DNA of 41,374 nucleotides, taken from Avimonas intestinalis. Lineage in GTDB: Bacteria > Bacillota > Clostridia > Oscillospirales > Acutalibacteraceae. The stretch covers positions 1-41,374 of the forward strand of contig CAJFID010000025.1 in assembly GCA_904380375.1 (NCBI GenBank), in the 5' to 3' direction. Positions 24,525 through 31,677 of the stretch are shown here, piece by piece; the stretch's first letter is position 1, and the number at the start of each line of letters is the position of its first letter. The position numbers were made by a program, and so were the translations under genes. The notes under the pieces were generated by a model. That model worked only from the letters and a program-made list of their open reading frames with translations, had not been told where the DNA came from and ran no database searches.

Positions 24525-25565
24525 ATGAAAAAGCAACTTTTTCTCTGCTTTGCGATGCTGCTATGCGCAGGTGTGCTGGCAGGGTGTGCCTCGGATGAAC
24601 CCCCTGTTTGGTCGGGGGGCGGTTCTGCTGGCTCCGGCTCGCCGTCCTCCCGTCCCCCGCAGTCGGCGTCCGGAGGATCCGGGCAACCCGGGGAAGCTCC
24701 CGGCGGAGCGCCAACCGTGTACATGACCACCGATTTTTCCACACAGGGATTGATGGCGGTTTATGAGGCGCTGGGAGCCGAGCTCCCGGAAGGGGATATC
24801 GCCGTTAAAATCAGTACCGGGGAGCCAGGCAGCAACTATCTGCGGCCGGAGCTTATCGGCGATCTGGTGCAGGCGGTGAACGGCACCATTGTGGAGTGCA
24901 ATACTGCTTACGGCGGCCAGCGGGCCAATACGGCTTACCATCTCCAGGTAGCGGAGGACCACGGCTATACCGCGATTGCGGATGTGGATATTATGGACGC
25001 TGACGGCTCAATGACCCTGCCCGTGACCGGCGGTACCCGCTTGACGGAAAACTATGTGGGCGCCCACTTCGCCAACTACGAGTATTGTATTGTCCTTTCC
25101 CATTTTAAGGGGCATGCGATGGCGGGATTTGGCGGGGCCCTCAAGAACATGTCCATCGGCATTGCCTCCTCGGACGGAAAGGCCCACATCCACTCCGGCG
25201 GGACCGGCGGCAGCATGTGGGGCGGCGACCAGGACGCTTTTCTGGAATCCATGGCGGAGGCGGCCAAGTCGGTAAGCGATTACATGGGGGGACGGATGCT
25301 GTATATTAACGTGATGAACCGTCTTTCGGTGGACTGTGACTGCGACGGCAACCCGGCGGAGCCGGATATGCACGACATCGGCATTTTGGCCTCCTCCGAC
25401 CCGGTTGCGGTCGATCAGGCCTGCATTGATTTGGTATATTCGGCTGGAGACGGGGATTCCCTTGTTCAGCGTATTGAAAGCCGCAACGGCCTTCTGACGC
25501 TGGAGCACGCCGATGAAATCGGCCTGGGCAGCCGGACGTACGAACTGGTAAGCATTGATGAATAA
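24525..25565 (+). CDS. DUF362 domain lipoprotein
   Basis: The 346-residue product begins with a lipoprotein signal (FAMLLCAGVLAGC, Cys21) and a Gly/Ser/Pro-rich linker to about residue 63. The DUF362 domain follows: VAVKISTGEPGSN-type start near 85, NTAYGGQRANTAYHLQVAED near 125, VLSHFKGHAMAGFGGALKNM near 190, and SSDPVAVDQACIDLVYS near 288. DUF362 proteins often carry ferredoxin-type cysteine motifs; this one lacks a CxxCxxC cluster but has DCDCDGNP near 265 and a histidine-rich GKAHIHSGGTGG loop. The family's activity is not established. The ATG follows AAGGAGGC, 27 bases after the cytochrome gene, so all three probably form one exported redox module. Confidence 0.9.
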   Translation: MKKQLFLCFAMLLCAGVLAGCASDEPPVWSGGGSAGSGSPSSRPPQSASGGSGQPGEAPGGAPTVYMTTDFSTQGLMAVYEALGAELPEGDIAVKISTGEPGSNYLRPELIGDLVQAVNGTIVECNTAYGGQRANTAYHLQVAEDHGYTAIADVDIMDADGSMTLPVTGGTRLTENYVGAHFANYEYCIVLSHFKGHAMAGFGGALKNMSIGIASSDGKAHIHSGGTGGSMWGGDQDAFLESMAEAAKSVSDYMGGRMLYINVMNRLSVDCDCDGNPAEPDMHDIGILASSDPVAVDQACIDLVYSAGDGDSLVQRIESRNGLLTLEHADEIGLGSRTYELVSIDE

Positions 25566-25567
25566 AG

Positions 25568-25965
25568 GTGGGAGCGTATCCTGCCGGGCCGGAAACTGGT
25601 ACCCGGCAGGTATATCGCGGCGGCGGATGGAACGACTTTGCCCAAAACCTCCGCAGCGCTTATCGGGCCGCGCTGCCGCAGGAGAACAACAATTATTACA
25701 TCGGAGTGTGGCTGGCGCGTAACGACGTTGCCGGCACCGGAAGCATAGGCGGTTCTCAGACGAACCCGACGCAAAGCAGCGGCGCAAATATCTTGATCGT
25801 CTATTCCTTCTGGGGCGGCAATACCTGGGGGGATTGCGGAAGAAATCCAGCGGCAGACGGGAACCGGTCTGTTTGAGATTGATTCAACTGGAGGAGCCCT
25901 ATCCCACAGATGCGCGGCGGCCTGGCTGGACGCCAGTGGGATGTACGGCAGGAAATTCTGTTTAG
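25568..25965 (+). pseudogene. Remnant of a SUMF1-flavodoxin fusion gene
   Basis: The frame from 25568 reads VYRGGGWNDFAQNLRSAYRA then ALPQENNNYYIGVWLARND, the C-terminal end of a formylglycine-generating-enzyme (SUMF1) domain. A short linker TGSIGGSQTNPTQSSG leads into NILIVYSFWGGNT, the FMN loop of a flavodoxin. A frameshift near 25830 moves the continuation (GIAEEIQRQTGTGLFEID) to another frame, and a second near 25890 gives LEEPYPTDA, ending at TAG 25963. No start lies upstream: the N-terminal part is gone. Genes fusing a SUMF1-like domain to a flavodoxin occur in gut Firmicutes; this is a broken copy between the DUF362 gene and the flavin reductase gene. Confidence 0.8.
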
Positions 25966-25978
25966 GAGGTATTTTGCC

Positions 25979-26518
25979 ATGAAAAAGAATATCGGAAATA
26001 CGCTGGCCCTGTACCCCACACCCCTTGTGGTGGTTGGGACGATGGTGAACGGGAAGCCCAACTGGCTGCTGGTAGGGCATTTGGGAATTATGGGCCACGA
26101 TCATGTGATGGTCAGCCTGGCAAAAGCCCATTATTCCAATCAGGGCATCAGGGAAAGCAAAAAGCTATCCATCAATATCGTAGACGAAGCGTTACTGGCA
26201 AAGGCGGACCGCTCCGGTTGTGTCAGCGGCAGCAAGGAGGATAAATCCGCACTGTTTGCATGCAGCATAAGCGCAGGCGTCCCCATGATTACCGATGCAC
26301 CCGTTGTCATGGAATGCAGCGTAGAGGACATCTACGAAACGAAAGGCTTTGACAACTTTATCTGTACCATTGACAACACCTATGCGGAAGAAACTGTGCT
26401 GACCGGTGAAGGTAAACTGGATTACCGTGCCCTAAAGCCCGTGCTGTTTGAGATGCCTACCTATGAGTATTTGAAGACCGGTGATGTGATTGGAAAGTGT
26501 ATGTCTTTTGGGAAATAG
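25979..26518 (+). CDS. Flavin reductase-like FMN-binding protein
   Basis: This 179-residue cytoplasmic protein is of the flavin-reductase-like split-barrel family: YPTPLVVVGTMVNGKPNWLL near residue 9, then VSLAKAHYSNQGIRESKKLS and INIVD (FMN phosphate contacts), and VMECSVEDIYETKGFDNFIC in the second half. Such proteins bind FMN and either reduce it with NAD(P)H or pass electrons to partner flavoproteins or rubredoxins. ATG 25979 is preceded by TTTAGGAGG; the AGG overlaps the stop of the broken SUMF1-flavodoxin frame. It could supply reduced flavin to the neighbouring flavodoxins. Confidence 0.9.
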   Translation: MKKNIGNTLALYPTPLVVVGTMVNGKPNWLLVGHLGIMGHDHVMVSLAKAHYSNQGIRESKKLSINIVDEALLAKADRSGCVSGSKEDKSALFACSISAGVPMITDAPVVMECSVEDIYETKGFDNFICTIDNTYAEETVLTGEGKLDYRALKPVLFEMPTYEYLKTGDVIGKCMSFGK

Positions 26519-26575
26519 CATTCGTGAAGCCGCGGTTTACGCATACAAAATTCCGAGGATAGGAGGCGGGAAACG

Positions 26576-27106
26576 ATGAAAAACAGCGATGGGAAATTGG
26601 AGTGCGGCCGGCCGTTGATCGTTTCCTATTCCTATTCAGGCAACACTCATCGGATTGCGCAGGAAATCCAGAAAATCACTGGCGGCGACTGGTGTGAAAT
26701 CTACCCGTGGCAGCCATACCCCATGGCATTCCCGGAACTACTTCAGCAGGTGAAAAGGGAAGTGCAGTCTCATTACCGGCCGCGGCTTTTATCTACTTCA
26801 TACACGCCATACGCCTATTCTACTATTTTTGTGGGAACGCCCAACTGGTGTGGAACCATTGCACCGCCCTTGGCTTCTTGGATATATCAGAACGACTTAT
26901 CCGGGAAAATCATTCTTCCGTTTTATTCCCACTGCGGCGGAGTTTCAGGAGATCTCCGGGGAGATATTTCCAAGTTGTGCCCCAAAGCGGATGTACGGGA
27001 GGCGCTCAGTGTAATAGACGATGGCGGAGAAGAATTGGCCGGTACGCTTCACAAGTGGTTTATCAGGATTGGAAGCATAGCGGCTAGGGGATTCCGTGCT
27101 GGTTAA
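26576..27106 (+). CDS. Cytoplasmic flavodoxin
   Basis: A 176-residue flavodoxin-fold protein without a signal peptide. The FMN phosphate loop is SYSYSGNTHRIAQEIQ (about residues 19-34), the second loop FVGTPNWCGTIAPPLASWIY (about 85-104) and the third LPFYSHCGGVSGD (about 113-125). GGDWCEIYPWQPYP matches the GGDLFEIxPxxPYP pattern of the exported flavodoxin at 23101, so the two are paralogues and differ in location. The ATG follows GATAGGAGG. Likely an FMN electron carrier or NAD(P)H-using oxidoreductase; partners are unknown. Confidence 0.9.
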   Translation: MKNSDGKLECGRPLIVSYSYSGNTHRIAQEIQKITGGDWCEIYPWQPYPMAFPELLQQVKREVQSHYRPRLLSTSYTPYAYSTIFVGTPNWCGTIAPPLASWIYQNDLSGKIILPFYSHCGGVSGDLRGDISKLCPKADVREALSVIDDGGEELAGTLHKWFIRIGSIAARGFRAG

Positions 27107-27178
27107 GCGATCAATATCCGCACGTGGGTACCTATATACGTAAATCGGATCTATCATTTATATGAAGGAGTGTTTTTC

Positions 27179-27616
27179 ATGCGTATCAACGACAAGCTGG
27201 CATTTGACAAGGAAAACGTCTTCGGCCTGGGCAACGCCAATACGGCCTTTGCCCAGTATTTCATCGGCAATTCCTATCTAAACCCACTGACCGAGGCGGG
27301 CAAGTGTCCGGTGTTCTTGGCCAACGTCACTTTTGAGCCCGGCTGCCGGAACAACTGGCATATTCACCACGCCAAAAAGGGCGGCGGACAGATCTTAATC
27401 TGCACAGCCGGCGAGGGCTGGTACCAGGAGGAGGGCAAGGAAGCCGTGAGCCTCACTCCCGGTACGGTCATCACCATTCCGGCGGAAGTCAAGCACTGGC
27501 ACGGCGCCAAAAAGGACAGCTGGTTTTCCCACATCGCTGTGGAGGTTCCCGGTGAAGAGACATCCAACGAGTGGCTGGAACCAGTGGACGACCAAGCCTA
27601 CGCCGGATTGGAGTGA
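27179..27616 (+). CDS. Cupin-domain protein
   Basis: A 145-residue single-domain cupin. The first cupin motif is FEPGCRNNWHIHHAKKGGGQ (about residues 45-64), with the HxH metal pair but Gly/Gln where the usual Glu stands. The second is PAEVKHWHGAKKDSW (about 103-117), with its His. Related proteins beside aldo/keto reductases and flavodoxins in gut bacteria are annotated as cupins of unknown role; isomerase, dioxygenase or binding functions are all possible. ATG 27179 follows GAAGGAG at 8 bases, in preference to an earlier in-frame start at 27170 that overlaps the site. The AKR gene follows after 15 bases, so they are co-transcribed. Confidence 0.88.
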   Translation: MRINDKLAFDKENVFGLGNANTAFAQYFIGNSYLNPLTEAGKCPVFLANVTFEPGCRNNWHIHHAKKGGGQILICTAGEGWYQEEGKEAVSLTPGTVITIPAEVKHWHGAKKDSWFSHIAVEVPGEETSNEWLEPVDDQAYAGLE

Positions 27617-27631
27617 GGGGGGAAACGCCGG

Positions 27632-28678
27632 ATGCAGTACACAAAATTAGGCAATTCAGAACTCCAAGTCTCCCGCATCTGCATGGGCTGCATGGGCTTC
27701 GGCGATGCGGCGAACGGCCAGCACAGCTGGACGCTGGACGAGGAGCATTCCCGCGAAATCATCAAGCGGGGGCTGGAACTGGGCGTCAACTTCTTTGACA
27801 CTGCCATCGGCTACCAGAGCGGCACCAGCGAGCAGTACCTGGGCCGGGCGCTCCGGGATTTCGCCAAGCGGGAGGATGTGGTAGTAGCCACCAAATTCCT
27901 GCCCCGCACTCCGGACGAGATCGCCGCCGGCATCACCGGCCAGCAGCACATTGAACAGATGGTCAACACCAGCTTAAAGAATCTGGGGCTGGATTATATT
28001 GACCTGTATATCTACCACATGTGGGACTATGAAACGCCGCTATACGACGTCATGGACGGCCTGAACCGGGCCGTGAAAGCGGGGAAGGTACGGTATATCG
28101 GTATCTCCAACTGCTTTGCGTATCAATTGGCTAAAGCCAATGCTTTGGCCGAAAAGGAGGGCTTTGCCAAGTTCGTCTCAATCCAGGGCCACTACAACCT
28201 GATCTTCCGGGAGGAGGAACGGGAGATGGCCAAGCTCTGCCGTGAGGACAACATTGCCATGACCCCCTACAGCTCTTTGGCCGGCGGGCGGCTTTCCAAG
28301 CGCCCGGGCGAGACTTCCAAGCGTTTGCAAGAGGACGGCTATGCCAAATTCAAGTATGACGCCACCGCAGAGCAGGATGCCGCCATTATCCAAAGGGTGG
28401 CGGAGCTGGCGGAAAAACGGGGCGTATCCATGACCGAAATCTCCCTGGCTTGGCTCTTGACGAAAGTGACGGCTCCCGTGGTAGGTGCTACCAAACTGCA
28501 TCATATCGAAGGGGCGGCCAAAGCGGCGGAGCTTTCCCTGTCACCGGAAGAATGCGCGTATTTGGAGGACCCGTATGTTCCGCACAAGCTGGTAGGGGTC
28601 ATGGCGCAGAATACCCCGGCGGCCGCAAAGCAGCAGCACGTCTGGTCCACCGGCAATCAAGTGATCGCAAAAGCGTAA
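27632..28678 (+). CDS. Aldo/keto reductase (YhdN/Tas-like)
   Basis: A 348-residue TIM-barrel NADPH-dependent oxidoreductase. Catalytic residues are Asp and Tyr in NFFDTAIGYQSGTSE (about residues 53-67), Lys in VVATKFLPRTP (about 86-96) and His in IYIYHMWDYETP (about 127-138). NADPH-site residues are seen in LLTKVTAPVVGATKLHHIEG near residue 273. Length is normal and there is no iron-sulfur tail, unlike the AKR at 17484. The ATG follows GAGGGGGGAAACGCCGG. It ends the 22.4-28.7 kb redox run. Substrate unknown. Confidence 0.93.
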   Translation: MQYTKLGNSELQVSRICMGCMGFGDAANGQHSWTLDEEHSREIIKRGLELGVNFFDTAIGYQSGTSEQYLGRALRDFAKREDVVVATKFLPRTPDEIAAGITGQQHIEQMVNTSLKNLGLDYIDLYIYHMWDYETPLYDVMDGLNRAVKAGKVRYIGISNCFAYQLAKANALAEKEGFAKFVSIQGHYNLIFREEEREMAKLCREDNIAMTPYSSLAGGRLSKRPGETSKRLQEDGYAKFKYDATAEQDAAIIQRVAELAEKRGVSMTEISLAWLLTKVTAPVVGATKLHHIEGAAKAAELSLSPEECAYLEDPYVPHKLVGVMAQNTPAAAKQQHVWSTGNQVIAKA

Positions 28679-28892
28679 GAAGGATATAGGCCCTATCCTG
28701 AGCAAGTGGGGACTTGGCTCCCGGAATTTGCAGGACAGTTGGCAGTTTCCCTCTTGTAAAGCGCCCGGTACGGCCCCGTTATCGCCAAAAGGGGGGGACG
28801 CCAGCTATCGGTTATCCTGCGGCAGATCCGGGAAAGCGCGGCAGGGCCAATTGCCCGCACACGCGGAAACGAAAAGGCTGTGGACGGAAATA
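28679..28892. other. Intergenic stretch without gene
   Basis: A short imperfect hairpin (AGGATA...TATCCT at about 28680-28698) follows the AKR stop but lacks a T run. One frame (about 28796-28860) reads QLSVILRQIRESAAGPIA, which could be an old coding remnant; no family can be named. Confidence 0.3.
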
Positions 28893-28942
28893 TAGAAAAT
28901 CGGAGGGCCCGAACGCCAGTCATGCGTTCAGGCCCTCCGATT
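28893..28942 (-). terminator. Terminator of the three-small-gene operon
   Basis: On the minus strand an 18-bp stem with one C-A mismatch (arms AATCGGAGGGCC and GAACGC) has a 7-base loop and is followed by TTTTC. It lies about 105 bases past the stop of the gene at 29049. Confidence 0.7.
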
Positions 28943-29048
28943 GGCAATAAGTTTTTGCCGTCCCTTTCGCCTGCAAGGCCTCTGCTTTGAGGATGCCGAA
29001 AAGCAGGCAAGAAGTCACCACCGGGAGCGCATTCCGTCCTGTTCCATC

Positions 29049-29297
29049 CTATTCCTTCCCGTGCGCTTTACGTTCCTCCTGCTCCTGGGCCAAGCGCTTT
29101 TTAGCGCTCTCTACCGTTTCGCCGTCTTTCGTCAGAAACTGATCGACAAATTTGTCGGTCAGTTTGGTAAAGCCGCTTACAACGCCCTCCTCTATTTTTT
29201 TGTAACCGCCTACCACGCCGTCTTCGATTTTCTGGTATCCACCCACCACGGCCTCGGAGATTTTTTCGTTTACCTTTACCAGTTTGGATTTTGCCAT
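29049..29297 (-). CDS. Small repeat protein of unknown function
   Basis: An 82-residue charged, helical protein beginning MAKSKLVKVNEKISEAVV. Its middle repeats an 11-residue unit: VVGGYQKIEDG, VVGGYKKIEEG, VVSGFTKLTDK, which predicts an 11-residue amphipathic helix of the lipid- or surface-binding kind. The tail (KDGETVESAKKRLAQEQEER) is also helical. Similar short proteins occur widely in gut Firmicutes, without known function. ATG 29297 is chosen because GGAGGGAGAAACC lies just upstream; the longer frame to 29363 has no site. It is the last gene of a three-gene operon with two small membrane proteins. Confidence 0.75.
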   Translation of the reverse strand: MAKSKLVKVNEKISEAVVGGYQKIEDGVVGGYKKIEEGVVSGFTKLTDKFVDQFLTKDGETVESAKKRLAQEQEERKAHGKE

Positions 29298-29319
29298 ATG
29301 TGGTTTCTCCCTCCGATTT

Positions 29320-29424
29320 TTATTCCGATATTTTTCCACGCCTGCGGATAAAGCAGGCGGCAACTGTCACAAGCCCGGCTAGGGCGGCAGTTCCAACCGC
29401 TGCCGGAATCAGAAATTTTGCCAT
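29320..29424 (-). CDS. Single-pass membrane micropeptide
   Basis: A 34-residue open frame: MAKFLIPAAVGTAALAGL, a hydrophobic helix to about residue 26, then the basic end RRRGKISE. ATG 29424 is preceded by GGGAGAAGCAGC. It fits tightly between the genes at 29297 (23 bases) and 29437 (12 bases) on the same strand, and the positive-inside tail makes it a credible membrane micropeptide. Function unknown; it may partner the 122-residue membrane protein. Confidence 0.65.
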   Translation of the reverse strand: MAKFLIPAAVGTAALAGLVTVAACFIRRRGKISE

Positions 29425-29436
29425 GCTGCTTCTCCC

Positions 29437-29805
29437 TTATTTTAAGCCTTTGATGACAGGGATGAGGCAGAGCAGGGCGACGATGCCGACAATGCCGACA
29501 ATGACGCCGGGGATCAGCATTTCCCAAACCATAACCATGCACATCCCCACGCCCAAGACGATCGCGCCGGCCACGCCGAGCAGGGTGGTTCCGATGGCCT
29601 TGCCGTTGAAAACGATGGCGGGCTTGCCGTCCATTTTTCGGCGGACAAGGATCATGACCAGCAGGATCACCGCCCCGACTACGCCGATGGCAATGCCCGG
29701 CGCCATCGCGCCCCATTCCGGTACCAGAGCCATGCACATGCCCAGGGCGAACAGGATGCCTCCCACTGCACTCAGGATCAGGGTGACAAAATCTTTTTTC
29801 TTCAT
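29437..29805 (-). CDS. Four-helix membrane protein with internal duplication
   Basis: A 122-residue protein with four predicted membrane helices. The halves are related: GGILFALGMCMALVPEW then APGIAIGVVGAVILL, against AIVLGVGMCMVMVWEM then IPGVIVGIVGIVALL, each with a GMCM motif and a PG(I/V) turn. The loop RRKMDGKPAIVFNGKAIG joins them. ATG 29805 follows GGAGG at 9 bases and is preferred to upstream starts at 29838. First gene of the three-gene operon; transcription is probably driven by the -10 at 29858-29863 with the three direct repeats upstream. I do not recognise a named family. Confidence 0.75.
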   Translation of the reverse strand: MKKKDFVTLILSAVGGILFALGMCMALVPEWGAMAPGIAIGVVGAVILLVMILVRRKMDGKPAIVFNGKAIGTTLLGVAGAIVLGVGMCMVMVWEMLIPGVIVGIVGIVALLCLIPVIKGLK

Positions 29806-29857
29806 TTCAACCAGCCTCCGTTTGCTCTCGTTATGCATTCCTGTAAGGGATGTCTTT

Positions 29858-29911
29858 ATTCTAAAAACACCATGTTTTGGAATTGCTTACGAATTGTTTG
29901 CGAATTGTGAA
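29858..29911 (-). promoter_or_regulatory. Promoter with three 11-bp direct repeats (OmpR/PhoB-type site?)
   Basis: On the minus strand three consecutive 11-mers, TTCACAATTCG, CAAACAATTCG and TAAGCAATTCC (29911 down to 29879), share CAATTC in the same phase. The last one covers the place of the -35, with -10 TAGAAT at 29858-29863 after 17 bases. No normal -35 exists. Tandem 11-bp repeats replacing the -35 are the layout used by OmpR/PhoB-family activators. The regulator is not in this window. Confidence 0.6.
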
Positions 29912-29984
29912 AAAACAATCCGTTGTCCGGGCTCGCCTTGCCGCACCGGATAGTGGATCGCAAGCGCTTAACAGGAACGGCGGA

Positions 29985-30310
29985 AAGAATGAATGCAACT
30001 CGTGCATTGATTCGTATATACCAGACATCGGGGCGTTGGCTGCTCTGGCTGCCTTAATAGCATGGTTGGACAGGCGAAGGCCATGATTGACCGCTGTATG
30101 CCCTGCGGGGACAAACTCGCTGGGAAAGCGCTTTACTTTGTTGCGGCGGCATCCGCAAACCGGAAATGGAGCGAATCATGAGTCGCCACGCGGCTTTCCT
30201 GATTTTCTTCCCAATGCCAAGGCCGGCGGCATCCTCTGCGGGGCCGGCGCGTGGCAACTCTGCCGCTGAGGAGACCTGTCTGATGGACCGGAATATTCGC
30301 TGATGCGAAA
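29985..30310 (+). pseudogene. Decayed flavodoxin-family oxidoreductase
   Basis: One frame has GQAKAMIDRCMPCGDKLAGK then ALYFVAAASANRKWSES and TGA 30179; after a frameshift another has RGFPDFLPNAKAGGILCGAG then AWQL, and a third GDLSDGPEYSLMRKL. Together these match the second half of an NAD(P)H-dependent flavodoxin-type oxidoreductase: the helix after the second FMN loop, the central strand, the GAGAW turn and the final helix. Upstream, ECNSCIDS near 29985-30010 may be the remnant of the Cys cluster. The N-terminal FMN loop is missing. Confidence 0.7.
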
Positions 30311-30472
30311 ATTGTGCAATGGAAAGGACCGCTATGAAAAATGGACGGCAATACTTTTGACGGCGGCAGTAGCTAGTGCCGGTAGGGAAAACCCGGGCGC
30401 CATAGGCGTGAGGAGCATCCGGGCATATTCAATGCCTGCCTTGTGAAAAGCTTTGGACGGTAAAGTGGACAG

Positions 30473-30527
30473 AAAAACTCCCCTTGCTTTAAATGCAGTT
30501 AGCAATCTGCATTTAAAGCAAGGGGAG
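30473..30527 (-). terminator. Terminator with a perfect 21-bp stem
   Basis: Arms at 30478-30498 and 30507-30527 are perfectly complementary over 21 bp, with an 8-base loop TTAGCAAT. On the minus strand TTTTT follows at once. The nearest upstream minus-strand gene is the acetyltransferase ending at 30790, 263 bases away. Confidence 0.7.
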
Positions 30528-30789
30528 AACAAATCTGAACGGCATAAACAATCTATCGCACAAAATGGAATTGTAAAACCCGCAGTGTGTCTGCATCAAC
30601 GTGCTACAGAAAAATCGCCCGAAAAGCGGGGAGCCGCAGGGGCAATCTTGAGGCAACTTTGTGAGTGGAAGGGAGCCAGGATCACAAGGGCGGAAGTATG
30701 CCTGAGCATGTACATATTACCGGGCAGCAAGAAACAATTTCTCTACAGGTGTCAGGCCGTCAAAAGTGCCTGCCTAGTTTTAGAGCCAT
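30528..30789. other. Intergenic stretch without gene
   Basis: No gene that I can support. A plus-strand frame near 30700-30810 (PEHVHITGQQETISLQVSG then KCLPSFRAIQLF) reads like protein and may be an old fragment, but has no start or assignable family. Confidence 0.3.
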
Positions 30790-31413
30790 TCAGCTGTTTT
30801 CTATAAAATCACCTGTCCGTGGAACGGCTTCGGCGCCGCTTTCCAGCAGCTCTGCGACCATCCGCCCTTCAAGCAGGGGGAGGGGAAGGGGAGGGGACGG
30901 CATGGCGGAAAACGCGCCGTCGCCCTGCAGGCATTTGGCCAGCCAGACCACATCGTGCCACTCGCCCAGCTTATAGCCGGAGCGGGGGAAACGGCCAGCC
31001 TCAGCGAAGCCGAACCGTTCATGCAGGCGGATGCTGCGAAGGTTTGAGGCGGTGATGCAGGCATAGGCATAGCGGTAGCCCTGCAGGCGGAGCAGCTCCA
31101 GCAGGGTGGACAGCAGCGCGCTGCCGATGCTGCGATGCTGGAAGGCGGGGGCAAGGTAGAGGGAAAGCTCCACGTTCCACCGATACGCCGGGCGTTCCTT
31201 CAATTCCCCGGCATAGGCGTAGCCCGCGGCCGTCCCGTCCACTTCGCAGACGATCCATGGGTATTGCTCAAGACAGCGGGCAATGCGGCCGCGGAATTCG
31301 CCGGCCGAAGGCGGGGAAAGCTCAAAGCTGATCGCCGTATCCCGCACATAGGGGGCGTATATATCCGCGAGAGCCGGGCCGTCTTCCGGCCGGGCAAGAC
31401 GAAAGTTTATCAT
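30790..31413 (-). CDS. GNAT acetyltransferase, phosphinothricin-acetyltransferase-like
   Basis: The 207-residue product starts INFRLARPEDGPALADIYAP and continues DTAISFELSPPSAGEF, the signature of the PAT (phosphinothricin/methionine sulfoximine acetyltransferase) branch. The acetyl-CoA loop is QHRSIGSALLSTLLELL, with His for the usual first Arg/Gln and Ser in place of Gly (normally GKGIG). ITASNLRSIRLHERFGF and GYKLGEWHDVVWLAK complete the domain by about residue 165. A 40-residue tail (GDGAFSAMPSPPLPLPLLEG) is not part of the GNAT fold. ATG 31413 follows AAAGGAGGAACCGCC; the longer frame lacks a site. Members acetylate small amines, often methionine derivatives. Confidence 0.88.
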   Translation of the reverse strand: MINFRLARPEDGPALADIYAPYVRDTAISFELSPPSAGEFRGRIARCLEQYPWIVCEVDGTAAGYAYAGELKERPAYRWNVELSLYLAPAFQHRSIGSALLSTLLELLRLQGYRYAYACITASNLRSIRLHERFGFAEAGRFPRSGYKLGEWHDVVWLAKCLQGDGAFSAMPSPPLPLPLLEGRMVAELLESGAEAVPRTGDFIENS

Positions 31414-31604
31414 GGCGGTTCCTCCTTTAACGGCAGCGCATGGACGCGGCAGCTTTTCCAAGGGGGTGTGCCGGCGCATCCGTTTTGTTTCCGCCCGGCG
31501 GACCGATCCAGCTGTTTCCGGCGGTTTCCTTTCCATTATACGACCCCTCCCGCCGCTTTTCAAGCGGGGTGAGCCGCGGGCTGAAGAGAGACGGGTGTAC
31601 CTCC

Positions 31605-31643
31605 AAAAAACCGCCGTCCGGCGCGTCGGCCGGACGGCGGTTT
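31605..31643 (-). terminator. Terminator of the carbohydrate operon
   Basis: On the minus strand a perfect 15-bp stem (AAACCGCCGTCCGGC and its complement) with a 6-base loop is followed by TTTTTTGG. It lies 35 bases past the ThuA-like gene's stop. Confidence 0.92.
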
Positions 31644-31677
31644 GGCTCGGCAGCGACGGCTGCCGAAGGCAAAGCGG

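Noticed and set aside
29291..29953. 220-residue plus-strand frame
   Set aside because: Antisense to the small membrane-protein operon; the threonine/proline-rich translation is a shadow of hydrophobic codons on the other strand.
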